Positions 15,975 to 23,917 of a stretch of DNA of 64,000 bases are shown one piece after another. The translations under genes were made by a program, and so were the position numbers. The stretch spans positions 1 to 64,000 of the forward strand of contig NZ_JAHXBF010000036.1 in the NCBI RefSeq assembly GCF_020103695.1, given 5' to 3'. A model generated the notes under the pieces. That model saw only the letters and a list, made by a program, of their open reading frames with translations, made no database searches and was not told the DNA's origin. How positions within the stretch are numbered: the stretch's first letter is position 1; each line of letters opens with the position of its first letter. The stretch comes from Hyalangium versicolor. Its GTDB lineage: Bacteria > Myxococcota > Myxococcia > Myxococcales > Myxococcaceae.

Positions 15975-17102
15975 CTACTTCTCCTCCTTCGGCGCCGACT
16001 TCTTGTCCACCAGCTTCTTGGCGAACGCGGCCACGCCCGAGGGCACGTTGCGATCGCGGGCCAGATCCTTCAGCTCGTTGTCTCGCAGCGTGTTGAGGAA
16101 CTTCATCACCACCGTGAGCGGCACCTTCGGGTTCTTCACCAGGGCCAGCTTGATCTTCATGTTCTTCGTCCACTCACGGTTGTTGTAGACGATGCGCAGC
16201 ACCTCTTCGTTGGCCGCGCGGTTGGTGGCCGTCGCCAGCACCTCGCCATCCGTGATGCGCGGACTGCGGATCACCGCCGTGCACACCAGCTTGTTCGAGT
16301 CGCGGATCAGCAGCGTGCGCGCCTCCTTGTTACCCAGCGTCGCCAGCTTGATCTTCTCGGCGATGCTCATCTTCATGATGCGCTGGGTGAGGTTGAGGCG
16401 CTTGCCCTCCTCCATGGGCTCCGCGCTCTCCTCCTGCACCTCCTGGAAGTCCTGCAGCACCTCCTCGGCGGTGGGGCCCTGCTCCGGCGGCGCCTGCACC
16501 GCCTGAGGCCCGAACAGACGCACCCGCGCCGCCTGCATCTGCGGAACATCCGCCAGCGTCAGCCCGCTGCGCACCGCGAAGTCGCACACCGAGTCCACCA
16601 GCGCCTGGCTGGCGTTCGGGTTGGTGCACAGCTTGCGGACGATGTCCTCGTGCCGCAGCAGGCGCAGCTGGTTCTGGCCGATGATCTCCGCCAGCTTCGC
16701 GCTGCACGTCGCGGCCACGTCCGCCACCGCCTCGTCCGGCGTGGTGGCGTTGAGCACCAGGATCTCGGAGTAGGTGTCATTGGCCTTCAGCAGCCCCAGG
16801 AACCAGCCGAGCACCGGCGCCTGGACGCCCTCGTCCCGCAGCGCCGAGCCGAGGATCTTGTCCGGCAGCCCTGAGGCCGTCTTGGCCGCCGTGTCGCGCA
16901 CGTTCTGCTCCGCGTCGAACGTGAGCATGAAGAGCGCGCCCAGCATGTCCGAGGGGCCCAGCGGCACCAGGCCCTTGGCCGCCATCATCCGCAGCGGCGG
17001 CGGCGCGGCCGGGTCCACATGCTTGCGCATGTTGGGCGGCAGGAACTCCGAGTTGAACGGACAGCCCGCCGGAGCGGGAGGCACGGGAGCGGCGGTCGTC
17101 AT
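15975..17102 (-). CDS. Helical-repeat protein of unknown function
   Basis: A 375-residue cytoplasmic protein. It starts with a Pro/Ala segment and then consists of amphipathic helical repeats of HEAT/LRV character (for example LVKNPKVPLTVVMKFLNTL, ALFMLTFDAEQNVRDTAAK and LIRDSNKLVCTAVIRSPRI). These suggest a protein-binding solenoid, with an acidic break near 205-235. The ATG at 17102 overlaps the coaX stop by 4 nt (ATGA), so it is translationally coupled to pantothenate kinase and birA. A longer in-frame reading through coaX is only an antiparallel shadow. Function unknown. Confidence 0.75.
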   Translation of the reverse strand: MTTAAPVPPAPAGCPFNSEFLPPNMRKHVDPAAPPPLRMMAAKGLVPLGPSDMLGALFMLTFDAEQNVRDTAAKTASGLPDKILGSALRDEGVQAPVLGWFLGLLKANDTYSEILVLNATTPDEAVADVAATCSAKLAEIIGQNQLRLLRHEDIVRKLCTNPNASQALVDSVCDFAVRSGLTLADVPQMQAARVRLFGPQAVQAPPEQGPTAEEVLQDFQEVQEESAEPMEEGKRLNLTQRIMKMSIAEKIKLATLGNKEARTLLIRDSNKLVCTAVIRSPRITDGEVLATATNRAANEEVLRIVYNNREWTKNMKIKLALVKNPKVPLTVVMKFLNTLRDNELKDLARDRNVPSGVAAFAKKLVDKKSAPKEEK

Positions 17103-17872
17103 GTGGCGTGATTCCTTCCGTAGATGATGCGCAGGCCCTCGAGCGTGAGGAACTCGTCCACTTCGTGAATGGCCTTGGACTCGCTGGCCACCAGCGGCGC
17201 CAGGCCTCCCGTGGCGACAACCCGGACTGCGAAGCCCAGCTCCGCCTGCATCCGCTCGCAGATGCCGTCCACCAGGCCCACGTAGCCGTAGACGAAGCCA
17301 GACTGCATGGAGTGCACCGTGTTGCGGCCCACCACGTGCGGCGGCCGGGCGAACTCCACCCGCGGCAGCTTCGAGGCGTTCTGGAACAGCGCCTCCATCG
17401 CGATGTTGATGCCGGGGCAGATGGCTCCGCCCAGGTACTCGCCCTTGGGCGACACCGCGTCGAACGTCGTCGCCGTGCCGAAGTCCACGACGATGAGGCC
17501 CGAGTGGTGCTTCTCGAAGGCGGCCACCGAGTTGACGATGCGATCGGCGCCCACCTCCTTCGGGTTGTCGTAGAGGATGGGCATGCCCGTCTTCACCCCC
17601 GGGCCGACGAACATGGGGCGCGTCTTGAAGTAGCGCTCGCTCATCTTCTCCAGGTTGAACTGGAGCGGCGGCACCACGCTGGACACCGCCACCGCGGCCA
17701 CCTTGTCCGGGTCGATGCCGCTGTACTGGCAGCACTGGCGCACGAAGATGCCGTACTCGTCATAGGTGCGGCGGGCGTTGGTCTCCATGCGCCAGTGCGC
17801 CAGGAGCTTCTTCCCGTCGTACACCCCAAACACGGTGTTGGTATTACCGACGTCGATCGCGAGGAGCATCAC
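17099..17872 (-). CDS. coaX: Type III pantothenate kinase
   Basis: Phosphorylates pantothenate, the first step of coenzyme A synthesis, in the cytoplasm. The 257 residues match the CoaX family (about 255-265). Motifs seen are AIDVGNTNTVFGVYD (phosphate-1), VGADRIVNSVAA, VVDFGTATTFDAV (phosphate-2), YLGGAICPGI and VVATGGLAPLV. It lies 39 nt downstream of birA and overlaps the next gene by 4 nt. The birA-coaX pairing is widespread in bacteria. Confidence 0.95.
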   Translation of the reverse strand: MMLLAIDVGNTNTVFGVYDGKKLLAHWRMETNARRTYDEYGIFVRQCCQYSGIDPDKVAAVAVSSVVPPLQFNLEKMSERYFKTRPMFVGPGVKTGMPILYDNPKEVGADRIVNSVAAFEKHHSGLIVVDFGTATTFDAVSPKGEYLGGAICPGINIAMEALFQNASKLPRVEFARPPHVVGRNTVHSMQSGFVYGYVGLVDGICERMQAELGFAVRVVATGGLAPLVASESKAIHEVDEFLTLEGLRIIYGRNHAT

Positions 17873-17911
17873 ACGCGCACTCTACCGCGAAGGCACTCCC
17901 TGCTGACCAGT

Positions 17912-18928
17912 TCAGGGACTGGCCACCACGCGGGGCCGCAGCCGCTCCACGTCTCCGGCCAGCACCCGCTCGACCGACCCATCCTCCGTCCGCACGAGGA
18001 GTGCACCCGAGGCGTCGATGTCCTCGGCCAGTCCCCGGAATTCCCGGCGATCGGTGCGGACCAACACATCCTGGCCCAGCGTGGAGGACAGCTCCTTCCA
18101 GCGCTCGCGGACGGCGTCGAAGCCCATCTCCGAGTGCAGATCCAACCACTCCTCCAGCCGGTTCCACAGGTTCGCGGCGAAGAGGGCCCGCGGCACGCGC
18201 TGCCCGCGCGCCTGGGCCAGCGAGGTGGCCGTGTCCCGCAGCTCCTCGGGGAAGTGCTCCGGCTGGGAGTTGAGGTTCACTCCCACGCCCAGCACCACGA
18301 AGTGCACGCGCTCGGGCTCCGCGGACAGCTCCGTGAGGATGCCCGCCACCTTGCGCCCGTCGATCTGCACGTCATTGGGCCACTTGATGAAGGCCTCGAC
18401 GCCGGACTCGCGCAGCACCTCGGTGAGCGCCACCGCGGCCACCAGCGTCAGCTCTGGAGCCCGTTGGGGCGGCAGCTCCGGGCGGAGGATGGCCGAGAAG
18501 TAAAGGTTCAGCCCCGGCGGAGACACCCACGTGCGCCCCCGGCGGCCCTTGCCCGCCGTCTGCTGCTCCGTCACCACCACCTCGCCGTGCTCGGCGCCAT
18601 CGTGCGCCAGCCGGAAGGCCCGCTCGTTGGTGGAGCCCAGCGTCTCGTGGAAGTGGATGGTGTGACCGAGATCGTGCGTGGAGAGCAGCGGCGAAATTTC
18701 GAGCGTCGTCAGGTGATCCGGCACCTCGACCAGCCGGTAGCCCCGGGCGGGCACCGCCTCGATGCGGTAGCCCTTGCTGCGCAGCGCTTCCACGTGCTTC
18801 CACACGGCCGTGCGAGACAAGCCCAGCTTGCTGGAGAGGGCCTCGCCTGACGTGAAGTCCTCACCGCTCTCGGCGAGGAACCCCAGGATGAGTTCCTCCT
18901 GCGTCTGCTCAGTCGTTTCTAGAGCCAT
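17912..18928 (-). CDS. birA: Biotin-protein ligase / biotin operon repressor
   Basis: Attaches biotin to carboxylase carrier domains and probably represses biotin genes. The 338-residue protein begins with a winged helix (about 10-65, LSSKLGLSRTAVWKHVEAL). The ligase domain shows ETLGSTNERAF, GKGRRGRTW, KWPNDVQIDGRKVAGIL and LGVGVNLNS, with a C-terminal SH3-like segment. I chose the ATG at 18928 for its GAGAGG ribosome site; an in-frame GTG 8 codons upstream is weaker. First gene of the birA-coaX unit. Confidence 0.93.
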   Translation of the reverse strand: MALETTEQTQEELILGFLAESGEDFTSGEALSSKLGLSRTAVWKHVEALRSKGYRIEAVPARGYRLVEVPDHLTTLEISPLLSTHDLGHTIHFHETLGSTNERAFRLAHDGAEHGEVVVTEQQTAGKGRRGRTWVSPPGLNLYFSAILRPELPPQRAPELTLVAAVALTEVLRESGVEAFIKWPNDVQIDGRKVAGILTELSAEPERVHFVVLGVGVNLNSQPEHFPEELRDTATSLAQARGQRVPRALFAANLWNRLEEWLDLHSEMGFDAVRERWKELSSTLGQDVLVRTDRREFRGLAEDIDASGALLVRTEDGSVERVLAGDVERLRPRVVASP

Positions 18929-19022
18929 GGCGGCCTCTCGGATGAGAGGCACAGGGTATGGAAGGCCCCCCTCGCACGCAACGGGAGTGGCCTCCCGGGA
19001 AGAGCGCCACCTGGCTGGTTGC

Positions 19023-20348
19023 TCAGCCGCCGGCCCTCAGCACACCAGGGCCTTCCTCGATGCGGATGACCTGGGTGGGAGCGCGTGTGCTACGCAGCGC
19101 GTCAATCCACTGGATGGCGGCCTGGACGTCCCGCTCCCGCGCGCCGTGGGTGAACACGACGATGGTGGCGTGGGGGTCCTCGGGCCGGGACGGACGCTGG
19201 AGCACGGAAGCCAGGCTCACGCCCTTCTCGCCCAGCACCGTGGCGATGCGTCCGAGCACGCCCGGCTCATCGCTCACGGAGAAGCGCAGGTAGAAGGGCC
19301 CACGGCGATCATCCGAGGGGATGCGGGGCTGCTCTTGCACGTACGGTGAGCACAGCATGGGCAGCCGACCGGAGACGCCCGCCAGCAGGTTGCGGCAGAT
19401 GTCGATGATGTCCGACACCACGGCGCTACCGGTGGGCAACGAGCCCGCGCCCAGGCCCGAGAACAGCGACGCACCGAGCGCCGCGGACTGGAGCAGCACG
19501 GCGTTGAAGGCGCCGCGCACATCCGCCAGCGGGCTGGCCTCGGGAATGAAGGCCGGGTGCACGCGAATGTCCAGGCCCTCGGGCTGGCGCCGGGCGATGG
19601 CGAGCAGCTTGAGGACGTAGCCCGCCTCGCGGCCCAGGATGATGTCCACCGGACGCAGCGAGGTGATGCCCTCCACGTGCACATCCTGCGGAGACACCTT
19701 GGCGGCGAACGCCAGCGACGCCAGAAGGCACAGCTTCTGCGCCGCATCCATGCCGTTCACGTCCAGCGTGGGATCCGCCTCGGCGTAGCCGAGCTTCTGG
19801 GCCTCGGCCAGCGCGGCCTCGTACGTGGAACCGCCGTCCGCCATCGCCGAGAGGATGAAGTTCGTCGTCCCGTTGACGATGCCGTGGATGGAGGCCACCC
19901 GGTCCGAGGCGAGCGCCTCGCGCAGGGTGCGGATGATGGGAATGCCGCCGCAGACGGCACCCTCGAAGTGCAGGTCCACGCCGCGCGAGAGCGCCTGCGA
20001 GAAGAGCGCCTCACCGTGGGTGGTGAGCAGCGCCTTGTTGGCGGTGACGACGCTGCGCCCGGAGGCGATGGCGCGCTCCAGGTACTCCTTGGAGGGATTC
20101 AGGCCCCCCATCAACTCCACCACCACCGAGACCTCGGGGTCCGAGAGGATGGCGTTGATGTCCCGGGTGATGATCGAAGCGGGCACGTCCTCGGGGCGCG
20201 ACCGGCCCGTGTCCCTCACGAGGATGTGACGCACCCGCACCCGAGCGCCCAGGCGCCGTTCGATGTCGCGGGCGTGATCCGCCAGGATCCGATAGGTGCC
20301 GAGTCCTACGTTGCCCAGCCCCAGCAGCGCGATGCCAATCTCTTTCAT
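19023..20348 (-). CDS. hom: Homoserine dehydrogenase
   Basis: Reduces aspartate semialdehyde to homoserine for threonine and methionine synthesis. The 441 residues include the NAD(P) site IALLGLGNVGLGTY, then VTANKALL, GAVCGGIPII, GIVNGTTNFIL and YAEADPTLDVNGMDAA, with a C-terminal ACT domain (about 355-430, LRFSVSDEPGVLGRIATVL) for allosteric feedback. It is downstream of two lipoprotein genes on the same strand; the 9-nt gap to the preceding stop suggests co-transcription. Confidence 0.96.
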   Translation of the reverse strand: MKEIGIALLGLGNVGLGTYRILADHARDIERRLGARVRVRHILVRDTGRSRPEDVPASIITRDINAILSDPEVSVVVELMGGLNPSKEYLERAIASGRSVVTANKALLTTHGEALFSQALSRGVDLHFEGAVCGGIPIIRTLREALASDRVASIHGIVNGTTNFILSAMADGGSTYEAALAEAQKLGYAEADPTLDVNGMDAAQKLCLLASLAFAAKVSPQDVHVEGITSLRPVDIILGREAGYVLKLLAIARRQPEGLDIRVHPAFIPEASPLADVRGAFNAVLLQSAALGASLFSGLGAGSLPTGSAVVSDIIDICRNLLAGVSGRLPMLCSPYVQEQPRIPSDDRRGPFYLRFSVSDEPGVLGRIATVLGEKGVSLASVLQRPSRPEDPHATIVVFTHGARERDVQAAIQWIDALRSTRAPTQVIRIEEGPGVLRAGG

Positions 20349-20357
20349 GCTCTCCTC

Positions 20358-20948
20358 TTAGCTCTGCCCCGGCTTCACCTGGTACGACGTCAGCTCCAGC
20401 CACGTCTGGCGGATGCGCCGGCCGTCCCGCTCGGCCTCCAGCTGGATGCTCACGATGCCCACTCCGGGCGCAAAGGTCAGCGTGTTGATGAGCGTGGTAT
20501 CCGCATCCACGCGGTTACGCGCCTCGACGAGCACGCAGTTCTCGAAGCTTCCCGCAGGCGCCTGACACGGAATGCCCGCCTGGACGATCTGGTAGCGCTC
20601 CGTGGACGAGACGGACACCACGTTGGACCACGTGCGCCCCTGCTCCACCGGGCCGCGCAGCAGATAGCGCTTCTGATCGCGGATGCCGAACGTGTCCACC
20701 ATGAGCTGGCCGCCCTGATTGTCGTGGTAGAAGCCGTCCTCTTCCTTGAGGATCTTCACCTCCACGGGCCTGTCGTTCCGGCCGTTCACCTTGTACGTCC
20801 AGCGGTTGCCCACCGCGAGCGGATAGTACTCGGTGAGCTTCGCCGTCTCGGGCGGCTTGTCCTCCGCCTCGACGTGCTTCGCGCAGCCACCCCATCCCAG
20901 GGCCAGCGCCCCGAGCACCAACCCGCCAACGACAGAAGAGAACTTCAT
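20358..20948 (-). CDS. Lipoprotein of unknown function
   Basis: A 196-residue protein with a lipoprotein signal (VVGGLVLGALALGWGGC; lipid Cys22). The mature domain begins EYYPLAVGNRWTYKVNG and is beta-rich, ending in an Ile/Leu-rich strand pattern. The YPLAVGNRWTY motif is common in myxobacterial lipoproteins of unknown role. The gene sits between hom and a HEAT-repeat lipoprotein with 3-9 nt gaps, so it is probably in that operon. Confidence 0.8.
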   Translation of the reverse strand: MKFSSVVGGLVLGALALGWGGCAKHVEAEDKPPETAKLTEYYPLAVGNRWTYKVNGRNDRPVEVKILKEEDGFYHDNQGGQLMVDTFGIRDQKRYLLRGPVEQGRTWSNVVSVSSTERYQIVQAGIPCQAPAGSFENCVLVEARNRVDADTTLINTLTFAPGVGIVSIQLEAERDGRRIRQTWLELTSYQVKPGQS

Positions 20949-20951
20949 ATC

Positions 20952-21866
20952 TCAATGATCCGCGGGGTCGGTCCCACGCGCCTCCGGTGAGCTGTGCTTG
21001 CGTGACGCATAGAGCGTGTCCAGCGCCTGTTGCGCCGCGGCCTGGATGGCCGGCTGATCGTGCCCCTGCGCGACCGTATAGAGGTAGGCCTCCGCCTCGC
21101 TGCCGCCGATCTCCCCGAGCGCGAAGACGATCTCCTGCAGAAAGCCCACCTCTTTACCTCGCGCCAGATCGATGAGCGCGGGCACCGCACTGGCCGCCCG
21201 CATCTCCACCAGCGCCCCAATGGCCCGCCGCACCGTGTCCGCGTCGGTCGACTTGAGCTGCTCGATGAGCAGCGGCGCGGCGGCCGGGTGACGGCGCTCA
21301 GCCAGGGTGCGCAGGGCGAACTCGCGAATCCGCGGATCCGACGACTGGAGATCCAGCACCAGCGCGGTGTTGTCCCGCTCCAGCGCCGTCAATTGGAGCA
21401 CCGCGGACTCTGCCACCTGCCGCAGCGCCGCCTCGAGCGCCGAGCGCAGCGCCTGGCGCCGGGCCTCGGGCTTCTCCGACTCCATGCGGATCTCTCCCAG
21501 GCCCACCACCTCGTAGCGCTCGGGCACATCGCCGCCGAAGCGCTCCAGCACCAGGGTGGCGCCCACCTCTGCGTAAGTGTGCTGGCCGTCGTCCTTCAGC
21601 ACCTCGCGCGTGAAGGGCAGCTCCAGCGTCATCCGCCACGGGCGCTTCTGGCCCAGCGACTTGCCTGCCGTGGGCTCGAAGCGCTTCGTGTCCTCCAAGG
21701 ATTGGGCGAGCAGCGTCCGGACCTGATCAGGCCCCAGCGCGAGGAGGGAGTTGTCCGTGAGGGTCTCCCCCGACAGCCGCACTTCCTCCACCGGGTAGCG
21801 AGACCCTGGGTTGCGGCAGGCGCCGAGCAGAAGCACGCAGGCGGTGAGGAGCAGGGCCGGCTTCAT
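20952..21866 (-). CDS. HEAT-repeat lipoprotein
   Basis: A 304-residue lipoprotein (lipobox LLLGAC) beginning at ATG 21866 with AAGGGGG upstream. The N-terminal 140 residues are beta-rich and unassigned. From about residue 160 it carries HEAT/PBS-type repeats: QSSDPRIREFALRTLAER, LKSTDADTVRRAIGALVEM and LARGKEVGFLQEIVFALGEI. These would make an alpha-solenoid for protein binding in the periplasm or at the outer membrane. It is tightly linked to the downstream lipoprotein gene (3-nt gap). Confidence 0.82.
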   Translation of the reverse strand: MKPALLLTACVLLLGACRNPGSRYPVEEVRLSGETLTDNSLLALGPDQVRTLLAQSLEDTKRFEPTAGKSLGQKRPWRMTLELPFTREVLKDDGQHTYAEVGATLVLERFGGDVPERYEVVGLGEIRMESEKPEARRQALRSALEAALRQVAESAVLQLTALERDNTALVLDLQSSDPRIREFALRTLAERRHPAAAPLLIEQLKSTDADTVRRAIGALVEMRAASAVPALIDLARGKEVGFLQEIVFALGEIGGSEAEAYLYTVAQGHDQPAIQAAAQQALDTLYASRKHSSPEARGTDPADH

Positions 21867-21913
21867 GGCCCCCTTAACGTAACGCACTCTCCCCGCCCGC
21901 GTCCCACAATGCG

Positions 21914-23806
21914 TCAGGAGGCACTTCCCTCGGTCGAGTCACTGCTCGGGGGGCTCGGTGGAGGTGGGGGCGGCTCCGACGCCCGGGGGGGCTCGCCACC
22001 CGAGGAAGGTGCACTCTCACCACCCGAAGGTGCCGCCACGGCAGGCGCCGCGCCCTCGGAGGGGGCTCCGCCCACAGCCGGGGTTCCACCCGCGGGAGTC
22101 GTGCCAGGCGCGCCAGCCTCGGCGCCACGGTTGCCACGGCCGCGACGGCCCCGGCGGCGACGGCGGCGGCGCTTGCGCTCACCCGGGGTCCCACCCTCGG
22201 CGGTTCCTTCCGGACGACCAGCCCCAGCCACGAAGGCGCTGGCGGCCTCGAGATCCTCATCATCGCCCTCGTCATCCCCCTCCTCGTCGTCCTCCTCGGA
22301 AGCGGACGGGGCCTCGGCGGACTCGGGAGCCGCGGTGACGACGCTGAGTTCCTCCTCCGGCTCCTCGGGCTTGGACTCTTCGGACGGGGACTCCTCACGC
22401 ACGGGAGCAGGCTTCGCCTTGAGCTTGGCCTTGGCCTTGGGAGCTGGTGCCTCCTCGCCCTCGTCGCGAGCCTGCTGCTTCTCGCGCTGACGCTCCTCGC
22501 GGCGCTTCTGGGCCTCCTCGGCATCGAGCCGGGCCGCCTCGAAGAAGCGCTCGTCCAGATCGTACAGCTCCACCGTGGTGACGGTGACGGCCGTCTTCGC
22601 CTCGAGGAACTTCTCCCCCAGCGCGTCGCCACACCACAGCATCACCAGGGCGCCGCTGGCCTGGGCCTCTGCGCGCGCATCGCCGCGCACGTCGCCCGCG
22701 CTCACCAGCAGGCCCACCTGCGCCGAGTAGTGGCCGAGATCCCGCCGCAGTTCCTGCACCGTCTTGCGATCGATGGAAGGCGAGCCCTTGAGCATCCGCA
22801 CCGCGTAGCGCAGCTCCACGCTGCCCTCGCGCTTGCGGGCGGTGAGCAGCGGTCCTTCCTTGGAGCGCTTGGCCACCTTCAGCTCGCGGAAGTGCAGCGC
22901 GTGCATCATCTTCACGACGGACTTCTCGAAGGTGCCCACGTCCGCGTCGCCCAGGCGCTTGCGCAGCCCACGAGCCACCGCGCGCCGCGCGTCCTTGAGG
23001 GACGTCTTGAGCGTGGTGAGCAGCGCCGGATCCACCAGCGCCTCGCCCGCGACGGCGGGCTTGCCCAGCACCGGACGCCCATCCTCCAACGGGATGCCCA
23101 GCGCGGCGGCGAAGGCGGCCTGGAGATCCAGCGGGGGCGGCTCGCTCGGAGAGCCCGCGCGCTCCAGCGTCACCACCTCGCTCGTCTGCTTGTTGAAGGC
23201 GAACTGCGGGCGGCGGCCGGCATCGATGCGACGCTGGTTGTCCTCCAACAGCGCGGTGAGCACGGCCTCCACGGTGATGTCCTCGGCGCACAGCTCGCGC
23301 GTGCGGGCGCGCTCGATGAGATGCTCGGCGCGCAGGCCGCTCTCGGCCTCGCTGAGGATCTCGAACACCACCTCTGGGAGCGGCGGGAAGCGGCGCTTGC
23401 GGCCCTTCTGATCCTCCTCCTCCTCGCGGCGGCGCTGCTTGCGCTCACTGCCCCGGCCCGAGACACGCACACTGTCGTTGCGCGGCTCCGGGTGGCGCTC
23501 CACAGGACGCAGCGGAGGCAGATCCTCCTCCGGATGGGGCTCCACCACCCCCGTCTGCGCCAATGCCTCCAAATCCTCCGGTACCGACCAGTCCACCAGA
23601 GCGAACGTGTCCTTCGCGGTGACGATCACCTTGCGATCGCGCGTCCTTCGTGCCATCGCGGCCAGCCGCGACAGCATCGTCATCTCAGGTGTCTTCCCGA
23701 TGTGGGACAGCAGGTTCTGGGCGATAGACTTCTCGGTGATTTCCAGGAAGTGGAGGGGACGACCTTCGCTCTCCAGGATACGGAGCGCGGCCTCGTAAAA
23801 TGTCAT
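21914..23806 (-). CDS. HARE-HTH protein with Mrr-like nuclease-fold domain
   Basis: A 630-residue multidomain protein. Residues 1-75 match the HARE-HTH winged helix (FYEAALRILESEGRPLHFLEI, SIAQNLLSHIGKTPEMTMLS). A second helical region follows at about 140-190. Residues about 295-430 resemble an Mrr-type restriction-endonuclease fold (FEKSVVKMMHALHFRELKV, VELRYAVRML, VQELRRDLGHYSAQVGLLVS). The canonical catalytic D-x(n)-(E/Q)xK set is not obvious, so it may be inactive. The rest is charged and disordered, with coiled Arg/Glu and a poly-Arg patch (KRRRRRRRGRRGRG) that suits nucleic-acid binding. It is divergent from the PQQ-propeller gene. Confidence 0.72.
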   Translation of the reverse strand: MTFYEAALRILESEGRPLHFLEITEKSIAQNLLSHIGKTPEMTMLSRLAAMARRTRDRKVIVTAKDTFALVDWSVPEDLEALAQTGVVEPHPEEDLPPLRPVERHPEPRNDSVRVSGRGSERKQRRREEEEDQKGRKRRFPPLPEVVFEILSEAESGLRAEHLIERARTRELCAEDITVEAVLTALLEDNQRRIDAGRRPQFAFNKQTSEVVTLERAGSPSEPPPLDLQAAFAAALGIPLEDGRPVLGKPAVAGEALVDPALLTTLKTSLKDARRAVARGLRKRLGDADVGTFEKSVVKMMHALHFRELKVAKRSKEGPLLTARKREGSVELRYAVRMLKGSPSIDRKTVQELRRDLGHYSAQVGLLVSAGDVRGDARAEAQASGALVMLWCGDALGEKFLEAKTAVTVTTVELYDLDERFFEAARLDAEEAQKRREERQREKQQARDEGEEAPAPKAKAKLKAKPAPVREESPSEESKPEEPEEELSVVTAAPESAEAPSASEEDDEEGDDEGDDEDLEAASAFVAGAGRPEGTAEGGTPGERKRRRRRRRGRRGRGNRGAEAGAPGTTPAGGTPAVGGAPSEGAAPAVAAPSGGESAPSSGGEPPRASEPPPPPPSPPSSDSTEGSAS

Positions 23807-23917
23807 CGAGTATTCCCCAAGAATTTCGAACGGTTACAAAAATGTAGGTCCGTATGGGCGGCGGATGGTAGCCACCGGTATTCTGGCTTGTCAACGAATG
23901 GAGAACGAAGGCAAAGG

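Noticed and set aside
16900..17735. Upstream extension of the helical-repeat gene through coaX in another frame
   Set aside because: The extension is Gly/Arg/Ala-rich shadow sequence; coaX has all its kinase motifs and the ATGA overlap defines the real start.
22730..23917. A long rightward open frame joined in frame to the propeller gene (over 1100 codons)
   Set aside because: It is the antisense of the HARE-HTH gene; a plausible start with the domain beginning at 23918 is present, and the upstream translation has no recognisable protein character.
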